DNA of 60,575 nucleotides from Bacteroidetes bacterium OLB10 (GCA_001567275.1 LNBX01000042.1:1-60575), one strand, 5' to 3'; shown: positions 19,340-29,543, counted from the stretch's first letter. The notes: generated by a model not told the origin, from the sequence alone. Numbers and translations are program-made.

Positions 19340-20557
19340 TTACTTAAATCTGCGTACAATGAGTGCAGAATTGGTACCGCCAAATCCGAATGAGTTCGAT
19401 AAAAAGCAATTGATGTTTTGTTCTTTTGTCTGAGCAACAACATTTATGGTTGCAGTATCATCATCCGGTTCTTCAAAGTTGATGTTGGGTGCAATAAAAT
19501 TATTCTGCATCATCAGCATGGAATAAATTACTTCACTTGCTCCTGCCATCCAACATTCATGACCTGTCATTGATTTGGTAGAACTTACCGGTACCTGATG
19601 ACTGATTACTTCGCCAATAACTTTGGCTTCGATGCCATCGCCTGCAGGAGTAGAAGTGGCATGTGCATTTACATAATCAATTTCGGAAGGCTTAATTGCT
19701 GCCTGATTCATCGCCATAAGTAATGAACGGTGTTGTCCGTCAAAACTGGGATTTGAAATATGGTCGCCATTGGAAGAAAATCCATATCCAACAATTTCGG
19801 CAAGAATGGTTGCACCTCTGCGCTGAGCCGCTTCAAGTGATTCGATGATGACGGTGGCTGCACCTCCTGAGGGAATGAGTCCGTCACGGTTTTTGTCGAA
19901 AGGGCGTGATGCTTTCTGAGGGTTGGATTCTCTTGTACTAAAAGTACCCAAGCCATCAAAACTTGTCATGGCATACGGATTTATTTCCTGTGCTCCACCG
20001 CAAATTACGCGCTCCTGCAAACCTTGTCTGATGAGTAAATATCCCATGCCGATGGAATGTGAACCACTGGCACATGCTGCACTCAGCGTAAAGTTGATGC
20101 CTTTCAGTTTATATATGGTTGCCAGATTCATATTCACCGTGCAATTCATATTCTGAAAAATATCACCACTGCCAATGAGTGTATTGTCCTTCTTTTTGCG
20201 TGCTTTATCTATTGTTTCAATTACAGAACCTGTTGTGCTGTCGTTGCCGAAGATGATTCCTGTTTCATTTTTATCCAGAAAATCTACATCAAGTTGTGCC
20301 TGCTCCAATGCTTCGCGTGTTGACATATAAGCAAACATTGCAGGTTGGTGCATGCCTACACGGTCGCGCCTGTGAAGAAAATTTTTCAAGTCGGGAGTTT
20401 CCACAAAACCTGTCAGTGCCGAGCGAAAACCAAGTTCCTTGCGTTCGGGATCCAAAATAATTCCGCTTCTGCCTTCGTAAAGTGACTGACGCACTTCAGT
20501 CAGATTTTTTCCTATGCAGGAATAAATGCCCATTCCGGTGATGACTACGCGATGCAT
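19340..20557 (-). CDS. beta-ketoacyl-ACP synthase (KAS II-like)
   Basis: 405 residues, thiolase fold. The Cys-His-His triad is visible: Cys in SAACASGS (about residue 162), His in NAHATSTPAGD (about 300) and His in TGHECWMAGASE (about 336). The third box is unusual (normally GHTLGAAG-like), which suggests a specialised synthase rather than housekeeping FabF. It is 2 bp after a ketoreductase and downstream of an ammonia lyase, the arrangement seen in flexirubin/aryl-polyene loci. Confidence 0.9.
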   Translation of the reverse strand: MHRVVITGMGIYSCIGKNLTEVRQSLYEGRSGIILDPERKELGFRSALTGFVETPDLKNFLHRRDRVGMHQPAMFAYMSTREALEQAQLDVDFLDKNETGIIFGNDSTTGSVIETIDKARKKKDNTLIGSGDIFQNMNCTVNMNLATIYKLKGINFTLSAACASGSHSIGMGYLLIRQGLQERVICGGAQEINPYAMTSFDGLGTFSTRESNPQKASRPFDKNRDGLIPSGGAATVIIESLEAAQRRGATILAEIVGYGFSSNGDHISNPSFDGQHRSLLMAMNQAAIKPSEIDYVNAHATSTPAGDGIEAKVIGEVISHQVPVSSTKSMTGHECWMAGASEVIYSMLMMQNNFIAPNINFEEPDDDTATINVVAQTKEQNINCFLSNSFGFGGTNSALIVRRFK

Positions 20558-20559
20558 GA

Positions 20560-21291
20560 TTACGAATAAATTCCTCCGTTAATATTAATTACTTCACCGG
20601 TGATGTAAGATGCTTTGTCTGACGCAAGGAAGCTCACTAGGTGAGCCACTTCTTCGGGAGTGCCAAAACGTTCCATGGGTACTAATTTACTAAATTGTTT
20701 CTCATCCAGACCTTCTGTCATATCACTTTTTATGAAACCCGGAGCTACAGCATTTACGGTAATTTTTCTTTTTGCTACTTCAAAAGCAAGCGATTTGGTT
20801 GCTGCTATCATAGCACCTTTGGCAGCTGCATAGTTGGTTTGTCCGGCATTGCCTTTTAGTCCTGACAAAGATGCAATGTTGATGATACGGCCTTCGCGTT
20901 TGCGCAGCATTTGTTCGATTACACTTTGCGTAACATTGTAAAATCCTTTTACTGAAATATTCACCACATCGTCCCAGTCTTTTTCAGGCATCCACATCAG
21001 CAAACCATCTTTTGTTATACCTGCATTATTCACCAGCACTTTAATAAAATTCTCAGGGTTGTTGTTCTGCCATGTTTTGATGGCCTCATTCACTTCTTCC
21101 TTTACCTGCACTTTGAAAGGCAAAAGTTCACCGCGTCCACCGGCAGCTTTTATTTCTGCAAGTGTTTGCTCAGCAGCTTCCTTGTTGGATGCAAAATTTA
21201 TAAGGATATGCAATTTATGATCTGTTGCTAATTGCAATGCAATAGCTTTTCCCAATCCGCGTGAAGCTCCTGTTACCAATGCACAGTTCAT
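20560..21291 (-). CDS. 3-oxoacyl-ACP reductase-like short-chain dehydrogenase
   Basis: 243 residues, classical SDR: GASRGLGKAIA cofactor motif (residues 8-18), NNAG (about 88), catalytic Ser in IASLSG and YAAAK (about 155). It reduces beta-ketoacyl-ACP with NADPH. The start overlaps the ammonia-lyase stop by 4 bp and the ketosynthase follows by 2 bp, so the three are one transcript. Confidence 0.92.
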   Translation of the reverse strand: MNCALVTGASRGLGKAIALQLATDHKLHILINFASNKEAAEQTLAEIKAAGGRGELLPFKVQVKEEVNEAIKTWQNNNPENFIKVLVNNAGITKDGLLMWMPEKDWDDVVNISVKGFYNVTQSVIEQMLRKREGRIINIASLSGLKGNAGQTNYAAAKGAMIAATKSLAFEVAKRKITVNAVAPGFIKSDMTEGLDEKQFSKLVPMERFGTPEEVAHLVSFLASDKASYITGEVININGGIYS

Positions 21292-22820
21292 TCGTTGAAA
21301 TTGTTTTCTTTAAGAAGTTCGACTACTTTTCTGATATTTTCAAACTGCGGCACATCGTCTTCAATTACCGAAGTATGACTGCGTAAATGCCTGTGCAGTG
21401 ATTTTGTTTTGGGAGCTAATTTTTCAAATTCGTTTTCGGGTAATAAATCTATTGCCTGTGCTACTGCCATCATCAGCACAGCCATTACCTCATATCCGTT
21501 TTCAATCACTTTTTTGGCAATGAGTGCACTGTTGGTTCCCATGCTCACCACATCCTGATTGTCGTTGTTATTGGGAATACTGTGTACATACACCGAAGTA
21601 CAAAGACTCTGACTCTCGGCAGTGGTGCTGGTAGCCACAAACTGCATACCCTGTAAGCCAAAATTAAATCCGAGTTTTTTCTTATTGAGGAATGGAGGAA
21701 ACTTGCGGTTGAGTTTTTTATTCAGCAGAAAATTCAACTGTCGCTCTGCAAGTACTGTCATTTTAATCATGGCAAGTTTGAGTTTATCCATTTCGAGCGA
21801 GATGTAATCGCCATGGAAATTACCGCCATGAAAAACATTATCAGCTTCAGGAATTACAACAGGATTATCGTTGGTGGAGTTCAGTTCGTTTTCGGTAACA
21901 GCAACTGCAGCCATGCAGGTGTCGTAAACAGGACCTAAAATCTGTGGCACACAGCGAATGGAATAATATTCCTGAATTTTATTTTTAAACTCTGTGCGGC
22001 TCAGCTCCTGTTGATCGGAGAACAATTCCTTGCGGCTGCGCACCAGTCCGCTGCCTTTCAACAACTGTCGCATTTGTGAAGCAATGTACTGCTGACCTTT
22101 GTGCAGCTTCACAGCATTCAGCTCTGAAGAGAAAGAATCGTCAAACGACTCGATAATTTCGTTGATAACAGCTGAGGCAACAACTGCCCAGTTCAGCAAT
22201 CGCTGAGCATAAATTAAATTAACGGCAGCAATACCTGTCATGCATGATGTACCATTGATGATGCCAAGACCATCACGCAGTTTCAGCGTCAGCGGTTTTA
22301 GCTGAAGACGATCAAGAACTGCCTTTGTGTTTTCTCTTTTGCCCTGATAATACACATTGCCTTCACCAATGAGGTTAAGACCCAGATGCGCCAACTGAAC
22401 CAGATCGCCACTGGCACCTACTCCACCATGCTCAAATATTTCGGGTACAATATTCTGATTGAGAAACTCTGTGAGCAGTGTTATCGTTTCGGGGCTTATG
22501 CCCGAGTGTCCCTGTAAAAAATTATTGAGTCGTGCCAGCACGACAGCTCTTGTGTACACTTCATTGAGTACGTTGCCTGCTCCATTGCTGTGGCTGCGGA
22601 TAAGATTATATTGCAGTTGGTTCAGCTCGTGACTTTCTACCTTAAACTGCACCATAGGTCCGAAACCGGTGTTGATGCCATAAATGATTTTATCTTTCGA
22701 AAAATCAACCAAAAAGCGAAACGATTTTGTTAACTCATCAAGCGTTTGCTGACTGATAACTACCTTTTTGCCTTTGAATGCTACCTTTTCTATTTCGTCT
22801 ATGGTCAATGTGTTAACCAT
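21288..22820 (-). CDS. aromatic amino-acid ammonia lyase (HAL/TAL family)
   Basis: 510 residues. The MIO-forming Ala-Ser-Gly triad is in GGVGASGDL (residues 136-138); the catalytic Tyr is in YGINTGFG (residue 48). The substrate-selecting segment NLIRSHSNG resembles tyrosine-type lyases of flavobacteria as I recall them, but a histidine lyase is not excluded. It makes an arylacrylate such as coumarate, a starter for aryl-polyene or flexirubin pigments, which fits the adjacent ketoreductase and ketosynthase. A longer frame starts at 22865, but a perfect -7 box lies inside that extension, so the Met at 22820 is preferred. Confidence 0.9.
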   Translation of the reverse strand: MVNTLTIDEIEKVAFKGKKVVISQQTLDELTKSFRFLVDFSKDKIIYGINTGFGPMVQFKVESHELNQLQYNLIRSHSNGAGNVLNEVYTRAVVLARLNNFLQGHSGISPETITLLTEFLNQNIVPEIFEHGGVGASGDLVQLAHLGLNLIGEGNVYYQGKRENTKAVLDRLQLKPLTLKLRDGLGIINGTSCMTGIAAVNLIYAQRLLNWAVVASAVINEIIESFDDSFSSELNAVKLHKGQQYIASQMRQLLKGSGLVRSRKELFSDQQELSRTEFKNKIQEYYSIRCVPQILGPVYDTCMAAVAVTENELNSTNDNPVVIPEADNVFHGGNFHGDYISLEMDKLKLAMIKMTVLAERQLNFLLNKKLNRKFPPFLNKKKLGFNFGLQGMQFVATSTTAESQSLCTSVYVHSIPNNNDNQDVVSMGTNSALIAKKVIENGYEVMAVLMMAVAQAIDLLPENEFEKLAPKTKSLHRHLRSHTSVIEDDVPQFENIRKVVELLKENNFNE

Positions 22821-22843
22821 ACTTTTTCTTTGCATAAAGGTCG

Positions 22844-22851
22844 CAAATTTA
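22844..22851 (-). promoter_or_regulatory. Bacteroidota -7 box (TAAATTTG) for the ammonia-lyase operon
   Basis: Exact TAnnTTTG match on the minus strand 24 bp before the preferred lyase start. It decides the start: the longer in-frame Met at 22865 would lie upstream of transcription. Confidence 0.6.
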
Positions 22852-22926
22852 CATTTTTCGGCCATGTATAAAAGTTTAAATAAAAAGGAAGATGTTCACC
22901 CAATGCTGCTCTAAGCGCCAATGTCC

Positions 22927-22934
22927 TACCTTTG
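22927..22934 (+). promoter_or_regulatory. Bacteroidota -7 box (TACCTTTG)
   Basis: Exact TAnnTTTG match in the divergent region, facing the glyoxalase-fold gene 58 bp downstream. Confidence 0.5.
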
Positions 22935-22991
22935 ACACATCAGGCTTTGAAATTTTCAGAGTGTCAATTGTCATAAGCGAAAAATAAACAC

Positions 22992-23387
22992 ATGGTCAAC
23001 TCTTTCATTAAAACCCAATTTATACTTTACGTCAGGGATCAGCAGGCAAGCACTGAATTTTACTCGAAGATATTACGCCTTCAGCCTTCGCTGAATGTAC
23101 CCGGCATGACTGAATTTATCTTAAACAAATACTGTAAACTGGGGCTGATGCCTGAAAACGGTATTGCAAAAATTTTATCCGTCAACACACCTCACCCTGC
23201 TGAAGGCAATGGAGTGCCACGCTGCGAACTTTACCTGAATGTTGAAAATACTGAAAAAGAATTTAATCACTCGCTGCAACACGGAGCCAAAATGATTAGC
23301 GCACCTGCAGACAGAGACTGGGGCGATAAAGTTTGTTACCTTGCAGACCCTGACGGACACATTATTGCTTTTGCAGAAAAATTATGA
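22992..23387 (+). CDS. VOC (glyoxalase/bleomycin-resistance fold) protein
   Basis: 131 residues with two beta-alpha-beta-beta-beta modules. YFYSKIL-type start (STEFYSKIL) and C-terminal LADPDGHIIAFAEK are typical. Possible metal ligands are the terminal His and Glu of that motif. Substrate unknown. Its stop overlaps the next small gene's ATG (ATGA). Confidence 0.88.
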   Translation: MVNSFIKTQFILYVRDQQASTEFYSKILRLQPSLNVPGMTEFILNKYCKLGLMPENGIAKILSVNTPHPAEGNGVPRCELYLNVENTEKEFNHSLQHGAKMISAPADRDWGDKVCYLADPDGHIIAFAEKL

Positions 23388-23503
23388 AACAGGAGAAAGC
23401 ACCATTCTTTGGTAAGTGGACGTACTGGTATGCAGTTGTCGTAGCAACGCTGATGTTGCTGATAGCTGTATTTTACTTTTTGACTCAAAATTTCAAACTG
23501 TAA
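23384..23503 (+). CDS. 39-aa single-span membrane peptide
   Basis: A short gene coupled by ATGA overlap to the VOC gene and ending 17 bp before the symporter. It encodes a charged/aromatic N-terminus (MKQEKAPFFGKWTYWYA), one hydrophobic helix (about residues 17-34) and a short tail. Position directly before a sodium/solute symporter suggests a small partner subunit, as small membrane proteins accompany some SSS transporters; that is inference. Confidence 0.75.
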   Translation: MKQEKAPFFGKWTYWYAVVVATLMLLIAVFYFLTQNFKL

Positions 23504-23520
23504 TAAATGCAGATAAAGCT

Positions 23521-25249
23521 ATGAGCCGGTTAGATTGGGTAGTACTTTGCATCACACTGACAGTAATCATTGCTTATGGTTTGTATAAAAGCCGTACTGA
23601 AAAAAATCTGGAAGGTTATTTTCTAAGCAGCCGCTCCATGCCGTGGTATCTTGTGTTGCTGAGTATCATGGGCACTCAGGCAAGTGCCATTACTTTTATT
23701 TCAGCACCCGGGCAGGCATTTACTGACGGAATGCGTTTTGTGCAATATTATTTCGGATTACCTCTTGCCATGGTGGTATTGTGCATCACATTTGTTCCGC
23801 TGTTCAGCAAACTCAAAGTTTTTACAGCCTATGAATATTTAGAACAACGATTCGATATTAAAACCAGAGCATTCACTTCGTTTTTATTCCTTTTATCACG
23901 CGGTCTGAGCACCGGTCTGAGCATTTACGCACCTTCCATCATACTTTCGTCCTTAATGGGATGGGATATTTTTTTTACAAATATTGTAATGGGCGGAATG
24001 CTGATAATCTATACCGTTTCAGGTGGTGCCAAAGCAGTGGCTTACACACAGCAGTTGCAACTGTTCATCATTTTCACTGCAATGTTTTTTGCAGGTTATA
24101 TGATAGTAAAATTATTACCTGACGGAATTGGATTTGCTGATGCACTGAAAATTGGCGGCAGCAGCGATAAGATGAATATTATCACAACAGGATTTGATGA
24201 AAACGGGTTTAACTGGAAAGACAAATACAACATCATCAGCGGAATTATAGGTGGATTTTTTCTGGCATTAAGTTATTTCGGTACCGATCAAAGTCAGGTG
24301 GGGCGTTACCTCACTGCCAAAGACACTACAGAAAGCCGTATGGGTTTGCTCATGAATGGACTGGTAAAAGTGCCTATGCAGTTTTTTATTTTGCTCATTG
24401 GTGTTTTATTGTTTTCATTTTATCAGTTTAAACCTCAGCCCATATTTTTCAATCCTGTGCAACAGCAAAAATTAGCTGAAAGCAGCAAGAAAGACAGTGC
24501 CATGTTGTTCGAACAGAAATTTGAAGAACTCAATGCTCTCAAAGCCGAAGCATTGAAAAGTTATCATCAGCATAAGGATGAAACAAGAATAATGCTGCGC
24601 ACGCTGAACGACTCTTCGCAGGTAATCAGGCAACAATACAAAGCCTTGTTTAAAACAGCAGGCATACAGGGTGATGACAACGATACCAATTACATTTTTC
24701 TGCGTTTTGTGATTGACTATCTGCCTGCAGGTTTGGTAGGACTCCTCATAGCCATTATTTTTCTGGCAGCATGGGGAAGCATAGCTGCTGCTCTCAATTC
24801 GCTGGCAAGCTGCACCATGATAGACTTTCATAAGAGATTTCGAAAACCTTCAGCTATTTCAGAGAAAAAACAAAAAGCAAGCGACTATCGTTACTCGCAA
24901 TTTTACACCTTGCTCTGGGGTTTGTTCTGCATTGTCGTAGCACAAATGGTAGTGGGAATGGGTAGCCTTATTGAAGCAGTCAACGTTTTTAGGCTCGCTG
25001 TTCTACGGAGTGATACTCGGCATTTTTCTGACAGGTTTTTATATCAAAAGCATCAAAGGTCATGCAGTGTTTATAGCTGCCGTGGTAGGTGAACTGGCTG
25101 TAGTCACCCTTTTTATTCTCGACAGTAAAGGTATTCTGGGTTTAGGATTTTTATGGCTCAACGTGGTGGGTGCATTGTTGGTGCCGGCAATCGGTTTGGT
25201 ATTGCAGTGGATTTTTAATTTTCCGGGCAACCGTTTGTCCGCAAAATAA
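23521..25249 (+). CDS. sodium:solute symporter (SSS family), split by one extra T near the end
   Basis: About 575 residues after correction, with 13-14 membrane helices. The start MSRLDWVVLCITL at 23521 precedes helix 1 and the SSS signature is present (GTQASAITFISAPGQAF, about residue 50). A soluble helical insert lies at about residues 310-395. At 24986-24990 a five-T run shifts the frame: the read continues as an unrelated tail to 25092, while one T fewer gives VNVLGSLFYGVILGIFLTGFY and finishes at 25249 with two last helices. Substrate unknown. Confidence 0.88.
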
Positions 25250-25309
25250 AACTGTGCAGTTGTTTTGGAATTTTGCTGTTTGAATAAATTACTGCAATTA
25301 ATTTAAGCG

Positions 25310-26050
25310 TTAAGGATTCAAAAATGAAACTTCCTTTATTTCAAAATTCAAAATCTCTGATCCATTATCAATCATCAGCAAACCCTGCTCATTCACACCT
25401 TTGATGGTGCCGCTGAAAATTTGATTGTTGCTTTTAAACTGAGTTTTCATATTCAGTCGGTAAAGTTTGCTGTGATATTCGTGATCCAAAATTTCAAAAT
25501 CACCTTTTCTGAGTTGAGCGTAGCGATGTGTCAGGCATGTAAAAAGTTCAGCAGCACATTCACGTACATTCATCTGTTTTCCCGAAGCTATTTTCAGTGA
25601 AGTGGCTGTTGACTGAAGTTCGTCAAAATGATCCTGATTGAGGTTGATGCCTAGGCCTGCCACTGAAGCATGAATATCGGAACCCCTAAAAGTGTTCTCC
25701 AATAAAATGCCTCCTGTTTTTTTTCCATCAATATAAATATCATTGGGCCATTTTATCTGCACACCATTGCAGTGGTTTGAAGCAAAATCAGTCGCTGCCA
25801 GAGCCAGTGCCTTGCTGAGCCTGAACAGGCTGTCCGGTTTCAGAAAAGTGGGGTACAATACCATGCTGAACAGTAAGTTTTCACCGGGTTTGCTCTGCCA
25901 AACACTTCCGCGCTGCCCCTTGCCCTGCGACTGATAGTCGGCTACTACGACAGAACCTTCAGGGAGGTGGCCTTGGGCTAACTTTTGCTGAATTACATTG
26001 TTAGTGGAATCAGTCTCATTCAAAAAAAACCATTGCGCATCGGAAAACAT
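25310..26050 (-). CDS. birA: biotin--[acetyl-CoA-carboxylase] ligase
   Basis: 246 residues, catalytic-domain-only BirA without a DNA-binding domain. Motifs: GQGKGQRGSVW (biotin-loop GRGRxGR variant, about residue 38), IKWPNDIYIDGKKTGGIL (about 100) and GLGINLN (about 130). It attaches biotin to carboxylase carriers. The frame is open 87 codons further upstream, but that part is antisense to the rsfS region and the Met at 26050 starts the conserved domain. A -7 box sits 5 bp before this ATG. Confidence 0.92.
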   Translation of the reverse strand: MFSDAQWFFLNETDSTNNVIQQKLAQGHLPEGSVVVADYQSQGKGQRGSVWQSKPGENLLFSMVLYPTFLKPDSLFRLSKALALAATDFASNHCNGVQIKWPNDIYIDGKKTGGILLENTFRGSDIHASVAGLGINLNQDHFDELQSTATSLKIASGKQMNVRECAAELFTCLTHRYAQLRKGDFEILDHEYHSKLYRLNMKTQFKSNNQIFSGTIKGVNEQGLLMIDNGSEILNFEIKEVSFLNP

Positions 26051-26054
26051 GGTG

Positions 26055-26062
26055 CAAATGTA
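26055..26062 (-). promoter_or_regulatory. Bacteroidota -7 box (TACATTTG) immediately before birA
   Basis: Exact TAnnTTTG match on the minus strand with only four bases between it and the birA ATG, implying a leaderless or nearly leaderless mRNA. Confidence 0.55.
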
Positions 26063-26080
26063 GTCTAAAGTAATTTTTAT

Positions 26081-26088
26081 TACTTTTG
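26081..26088 (+). promoter_or_regulatory. Bacteroidota -7 box (TACTTTTG) for rsfS-ftsH
   Basis: Exact TAnnTTTG match, divergent from the birA box 19 bp away. It faces rsfS, ftsH and the LUD gene. Confidence 0.6.
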
Positions 26089-26225
26089 TATAATACTGAA
26101 TTTTAAATATTAACAAAACTTGGCAGTCAAGAAAGAAACAAAAACAAAAAGCTCCAAAAAACGTTGCGCTGAAAAAAACCACGCGCAAAACAGTAAAACG
26201 TAAACCGAAAGATAATACCGCAAAA

Positions 26226-26564
26226 ATGTTGTCGGTAATTGTTGACAGCATTGAAGATAAAAAAGGTGAGAACATTGTTGTTTTAAACCTTAAAGAATTG
26301 AAAAATGCCATGGCAGATTACTTTGTAATTTGTGAGGCACGGAATAAAATACAGGTGGATGCCATTGTGCGGAATATTGAAGAAAAAGTTTTTAAAAAAG
26401 TAAAAGAAACAGCATTTAATATAGAAGGTAAACAAAATGCAGAATGGATACTGATGGATTATTTTAATGTAGTGGTGCATGTATTCCTGGCAGAAAAACG
26501 TGAGTTTTACGGACTGGAAAATTTGTGGGCAGATGCACAGGAAGAAAAAATAGCAGCCATTTAG
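26226..26564 (+). CDS. rsfS: ribosome silencing factor RsfS
   Basis: 112 residues from the first ATG, covering the whole RsfS/Iojap domain (IVDSIEDKKGENIVVLNL; ADYFVICEA; AEWILMDYFNVVVHVF; REFYGLENLW). It binds uL14 and blocks subunit joining. Upstream, a Lys/Thr-rich stretch from about 26120 would extend the protein in frame if one A of the six-A run near 26160 were absent. Family members often carry such a basic N-terminus, so the true start may be further upstream. Confidence 0.9.
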   Translation: MLSVIVDSIEDKKGENIVVLNLKELKNAMADYFVICEARNKIQVDAIVRNIEEKVFKKVKETAFNIEGKQNAEWILMDYFNVVVHVFLAEKREFYGLENLWADAQEEKIAAI

Positions 26565-26641
26565 TTAACAAACCTGCCATTTTGCCGTTAGCATGATTGT
26601 TGATACAAAACTTTACAATAAAAGATAAGCGAAAAAAAATA

Positions 26642-28681
26642 ATGTTGGAAGAAAACAAAAGCGGAGACAAGAAAAAGCCATTTAATAAAATCCCTAAACC
26701 TCCGGGGAAGGGATTCAACTTTTCATGGATATATGCCATCGTATTCCTGTTGATTTTTGTAATATGGGTTCTTGGATTAGGCGACAAACCTAAACTGACA
26801 AACATGAGTGAGTTTGAGAAAACCATGCTCCTCAATCATGATGTTGAAAAAGTAGAAATTGTAAACCGTGAACGTGCCGAAATAACCATTAAAAAAGATA
26901 AACTCGGACTCGATCGTTATAAAGCTGTCAGCCATAAACCATTTGGAAACGGACTCAATCCCGGACCACATTACTACATGCCTATTGGCGATGTAGGAAA
27001 CTTTGAAAGGAAGATGGAAGACATACAAAAAGATTTTCCTGAAGCCGAAAAAGTAGTGCCTGAATATAACAACAACGACCGTTCTATTTTGGAAGTGTTG
27101 TTTTGGAATCTGCTTCCGTTTATCATCATTGCTGCCGTATGGATTTTTATTATGCGCAGAATGGGAGGCGGAGGTGCAGGAAGCCAGATTTTTAACATTG
27201 GAAAATCGAAAGCGCAGTTATTTGATAAAGATCTGAATGTAAAAGTTACGTTCAACGATGTGGCGGGACTCGAAGAAGCCAAGGTGGAAGTGATGGAGAT
27301 TGTTGACTTCCTTAAAAATCCTAAAAAATATACACAGCTTGGAGGAAAAATTCCTAGAGGAGCATTGCTTGTTGGCCCTCCCGGTACAGGAAAAACTTTG
27401 CTGGCAAAAGCTGTTGCCGGTGAAGCACAGGTTCCTTTCTTCTCACTCAGTGGTTCCGATTTTGTGGAGATGTTTGTAGGAGTTGGAGCATCGCGTGTGC
27501 GCGACCTGTTCAGACAGGCTAAAGAAAAAGCACCGAGTATTATTTTTATAGATGAGATTGATGCCATTGGCCGTGCAAGAGGCAAAGCTCCTTCGTTCAG
27601 CGCCAATGATGAGAGAGAAAGTACATTGAATCAGCTGCTCACTGAGATGGATGGTTTTGGAAGCAATACAGGAGTAATCATTCTTGCAGCTACCAACCGT
27701 GCTGATATTCTCGACAGAGCATTGCTGCGCCCGGGACGTTTCGACAGACAGATTTATGTAGAACTTCCCGACCTCACAGGTCGCGAAGAAATATTTAAAG
27801 TGCATACCAAAGGACTTAAAATAGATCATACGGTAGATATCAAATTCCTTGCAAGGCAGACGCCCGGATTTTCAGGTGCTGATATTGCAAACCTTTGCAA
27901 CGAAGCTGCACTGATAGCGGCACGTCTCAACAAAACTGCAATCGGTAAAGAAGATTTTCTTGCTGCTGTTGACCGTATCATCGGTGGATTGGAGAAGAAA
28001 AACAAAATCATCACCAAGCACGAAAAAAGTGTGATAGCCTATCACGAATCAGGTCATGCTACCGTAAGCTGGTTGCTCGAACATGCACATCCGCTGGTGA
28101 AAGTTACCATAGTGCCGAGAGGAAATTCGCTGGGAGCGGCATGGTATCTTCCTGAAGAAAGACAACTCACCAACAAAGAACAGATATTTGATGAGATGTG
28201 TGCTGCATTAGGTGGCCGCGCTGCCGAAGAAGTAGTTTTCGGCACTATCAGCACAGGTGCGCTTTCCGATCTCGAAAAAATTACCAAACAGGCTTATGCT
28301 TCTGTAAGTATTTTCGGATTGAATGAAAGAATTGGAAACATCAGTTATTACGATTCATCCGGACAGCAGGATTATAACTTCAACAAACCTTACAGTGAGA
28401 AGACAGCAGAAATTATTGATGAGGAAGTGAAAAAACTGATTGATGCTGCTTATGAAAGAACAAAAGCACTGCTCAGAGAAAACAAAGACAAGCTGGATAA
28501 ATTAGCCAACAGATTACTTGAGAAAGAAGTTATTTTTAAAGAAGATCTGGAAGAAATTTTCGGGCAACGCCAGTGGGCTGAATCAGAAAAAGCCACTTTT
28601 AATTCCGCTACTTCCAATGGCGAAAAAGTAAAAGAAGCTGAAACGCCCAACACTACAACAGTATCACAAGGTTCAATTTAG
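26642..28681 (+). CDS. ftsH: ATP-dependent zinc metalloprotease FtsH
   Basis: 679 residues. Two membrane helices flank a periplasmic domain (about residues 28-48 and 155-172). The AAA module has Walker A GPPGTGKT (about residue 244), Walker [12 protein letters not shown] and the SRH region ([20 protein letters not shown]). The protease has HESGH (about residue 467). It degrades membrane and regulatory proteins. An upstream Met at 26597 exists, but the Met at 26642 starts the conserved acidic/Lys N-terminus. Confidence 0.97.
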   Translation: MLEENKSGDKKKPFNKIPKPPGKGFNFSWIYAIVFLLIFVIWVLGLGDKPKLTNMSEFEKTMLLNHDVEKVEIVNRERAEITIKKDKLGLDRYKAVSHKPFGNGLNPGPHYYMPIGDVGNFERKMEDIQKDFPEAEKVVPEYNNNDRSILEVLFWNLLPFIIIAAVWIFIMRRMGGGGAGSQIFNIGKSKAQLFDKDLNVKVTFNDVAGLEEAKVEVMEIVDFLKNPKKYTQLGGKIPRGALLVGPPGTGKTLLAKAVAGEAQVPFFSLSGSDFVEMFVGVGASRVRDLFRQAKEKAPSIIFIDEIDAIGRARGKAPSFSANDERESTLNQLLTEMDGFGSNTGVIILAATNRADILDRALLRPGRFDRQIYVELPDLTGREEIFKVHTKGLKIDHTVDIKFLARQTPGFSGADIANLCNEAALIAARLNKTAIGKEDFLAAVDRIIGGLEKKNKIITKHEKSVIAYHESGHATVSWLLEHAHPLVKVTIVPRGNSLGAAWYLPEERQLTNKEQIFDEMCAALGGRAAEEVVFGTISTGALSDLEKITKQAYASVSIFGLNERIGNISYYDSSGQQDYNFNKPYSEKTAEIIDEEVKKLIDAAYERTKALLRENKDKLDKLANRLLEKEVIFKEDLEEIFGQRQWAESEKATFNSATSNGEKVKEAETPNTTTVSQGSI

Positions 28682-28690
28682 GATAAACCT

Positions 28691-29335
28691 ATGGACGAGA
28701 GTACCAACAGAGAGAAAGTTCTTAAAAAGGTACGAAGTGCGCTGATTTCGAAGACCCCTAACCCATATCCCAATCTGGATATGGACAGCAATGTCTTTCA
28801 TCAGTCATCCTTGCCACTTGAAGTGGAGTTTGCTGAAAAATTTACTGAAACCAACGGACAGTTTGTGTTGTGTAATGGTCGCATTGAACTGATGGAAAAC
28901 ATTCTGATGGTTTGCGATACAAATAACTATACCGATGTGGTGTGTATTGACAGAAATCTTTCAGCATTTTTTGATGAGTTTGAATTTCCGCATCAGAGTG
29001 TGTTTGAACCCGAGAGTGATACCGACCTTCAGGTGGTGGCATTGCCCTGCGAATGTCTGATTGCACGACAGGGAACCATAGTGATTTCAAAAAATATGAC
29101 TGGCGATATGCGACTGTTGTCGTCAGCGCGAAATCTGATGGTGATAGCACATGCGCATCAGATAGTTCCCGATCTTAAAGAAGCTCTTGATTTTGTAAAA
29201 GCTCAGAATGAAAACAAACTGCCTGAAGACATGCTTGTGATTGATGGCAACAGGAAAAAAAATACGTCAACCGATACCACTGAGTTGAACCGTATAACCG
29301 TCATACTCATTCAGCCATTTGACGAGCGGCTGTAA
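28691..29335 (+). CDS. LUD-domain protein (LutC/YkgG-like)
   Basis: 214 residues with the LUD fold: CECLIARQGTIVISK...SSARNLMVIAHAHQIVPDL is the typical core (about residues 115-160). LutC-type proteins belong to lactate-oxidation complexes, but no lutA/lutB partners are near. Here it is 9 bp after ftsH, a pairing I associate with Bacteroidota, so its role may differ. Confidence 0.82.
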   Translation: MDESTNREKVLKKVRSALISKTPNPYPNLDMDSNVFHQSSLPLEVEFAEKFTETNGQFVLCNGRIELMENILMVCDTNNYTDVVCIDRNLSAFFDEFEFPHQSVFEPESDTDLQVVALPCECLIARQGTIVISKNMTGDMRLLSSARNLMVIAHAHQIVPDLKEALDFVKAQNENKLPEDMLVIDGNRKKNTSTDTTELNRITVILIQPFDERL

Positions 29336-29502
29336 GTTTTCCGGGTTTCTTTTTATAAAATAATTTTTTGTTGCGGGTTATAATGGTGGATGGAAAAAAA
29401 GACTGCTATTCTTCTTATCCATATTCCCTACTGATTAAAGACAAACATAACAAGCTGACAATTAATACTAAAAAATTATCCTGAAACAGTTTTCAAGTCA
29501 AA

Positions 29503-29526
29503 ATTATTATCGTAATATTGCAATAT
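29503..29526 (+). promoter_or_regulatory. ArsR operator candidate upstream of arsR
   Basis: ATTATTATCGTAATATTG followed by CAATAT, containing the perfect palindrome TAATATTGCAATATTA (29513-29528). It recurs with one mismatch before arsM, and lies 18 bp before the arsR start where a repressor would block transcription. Confidence 0.65.
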
Positions 29527-29543
29527 TAAATTATCATATTTAA

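Noticed and set aside
26051..26311. Longer birA start at 26311
   Set aside because: The extension is antisense to the rsfS leader, is Phe/Leu-rich and lacks any domain; the -7 box lies inside it.
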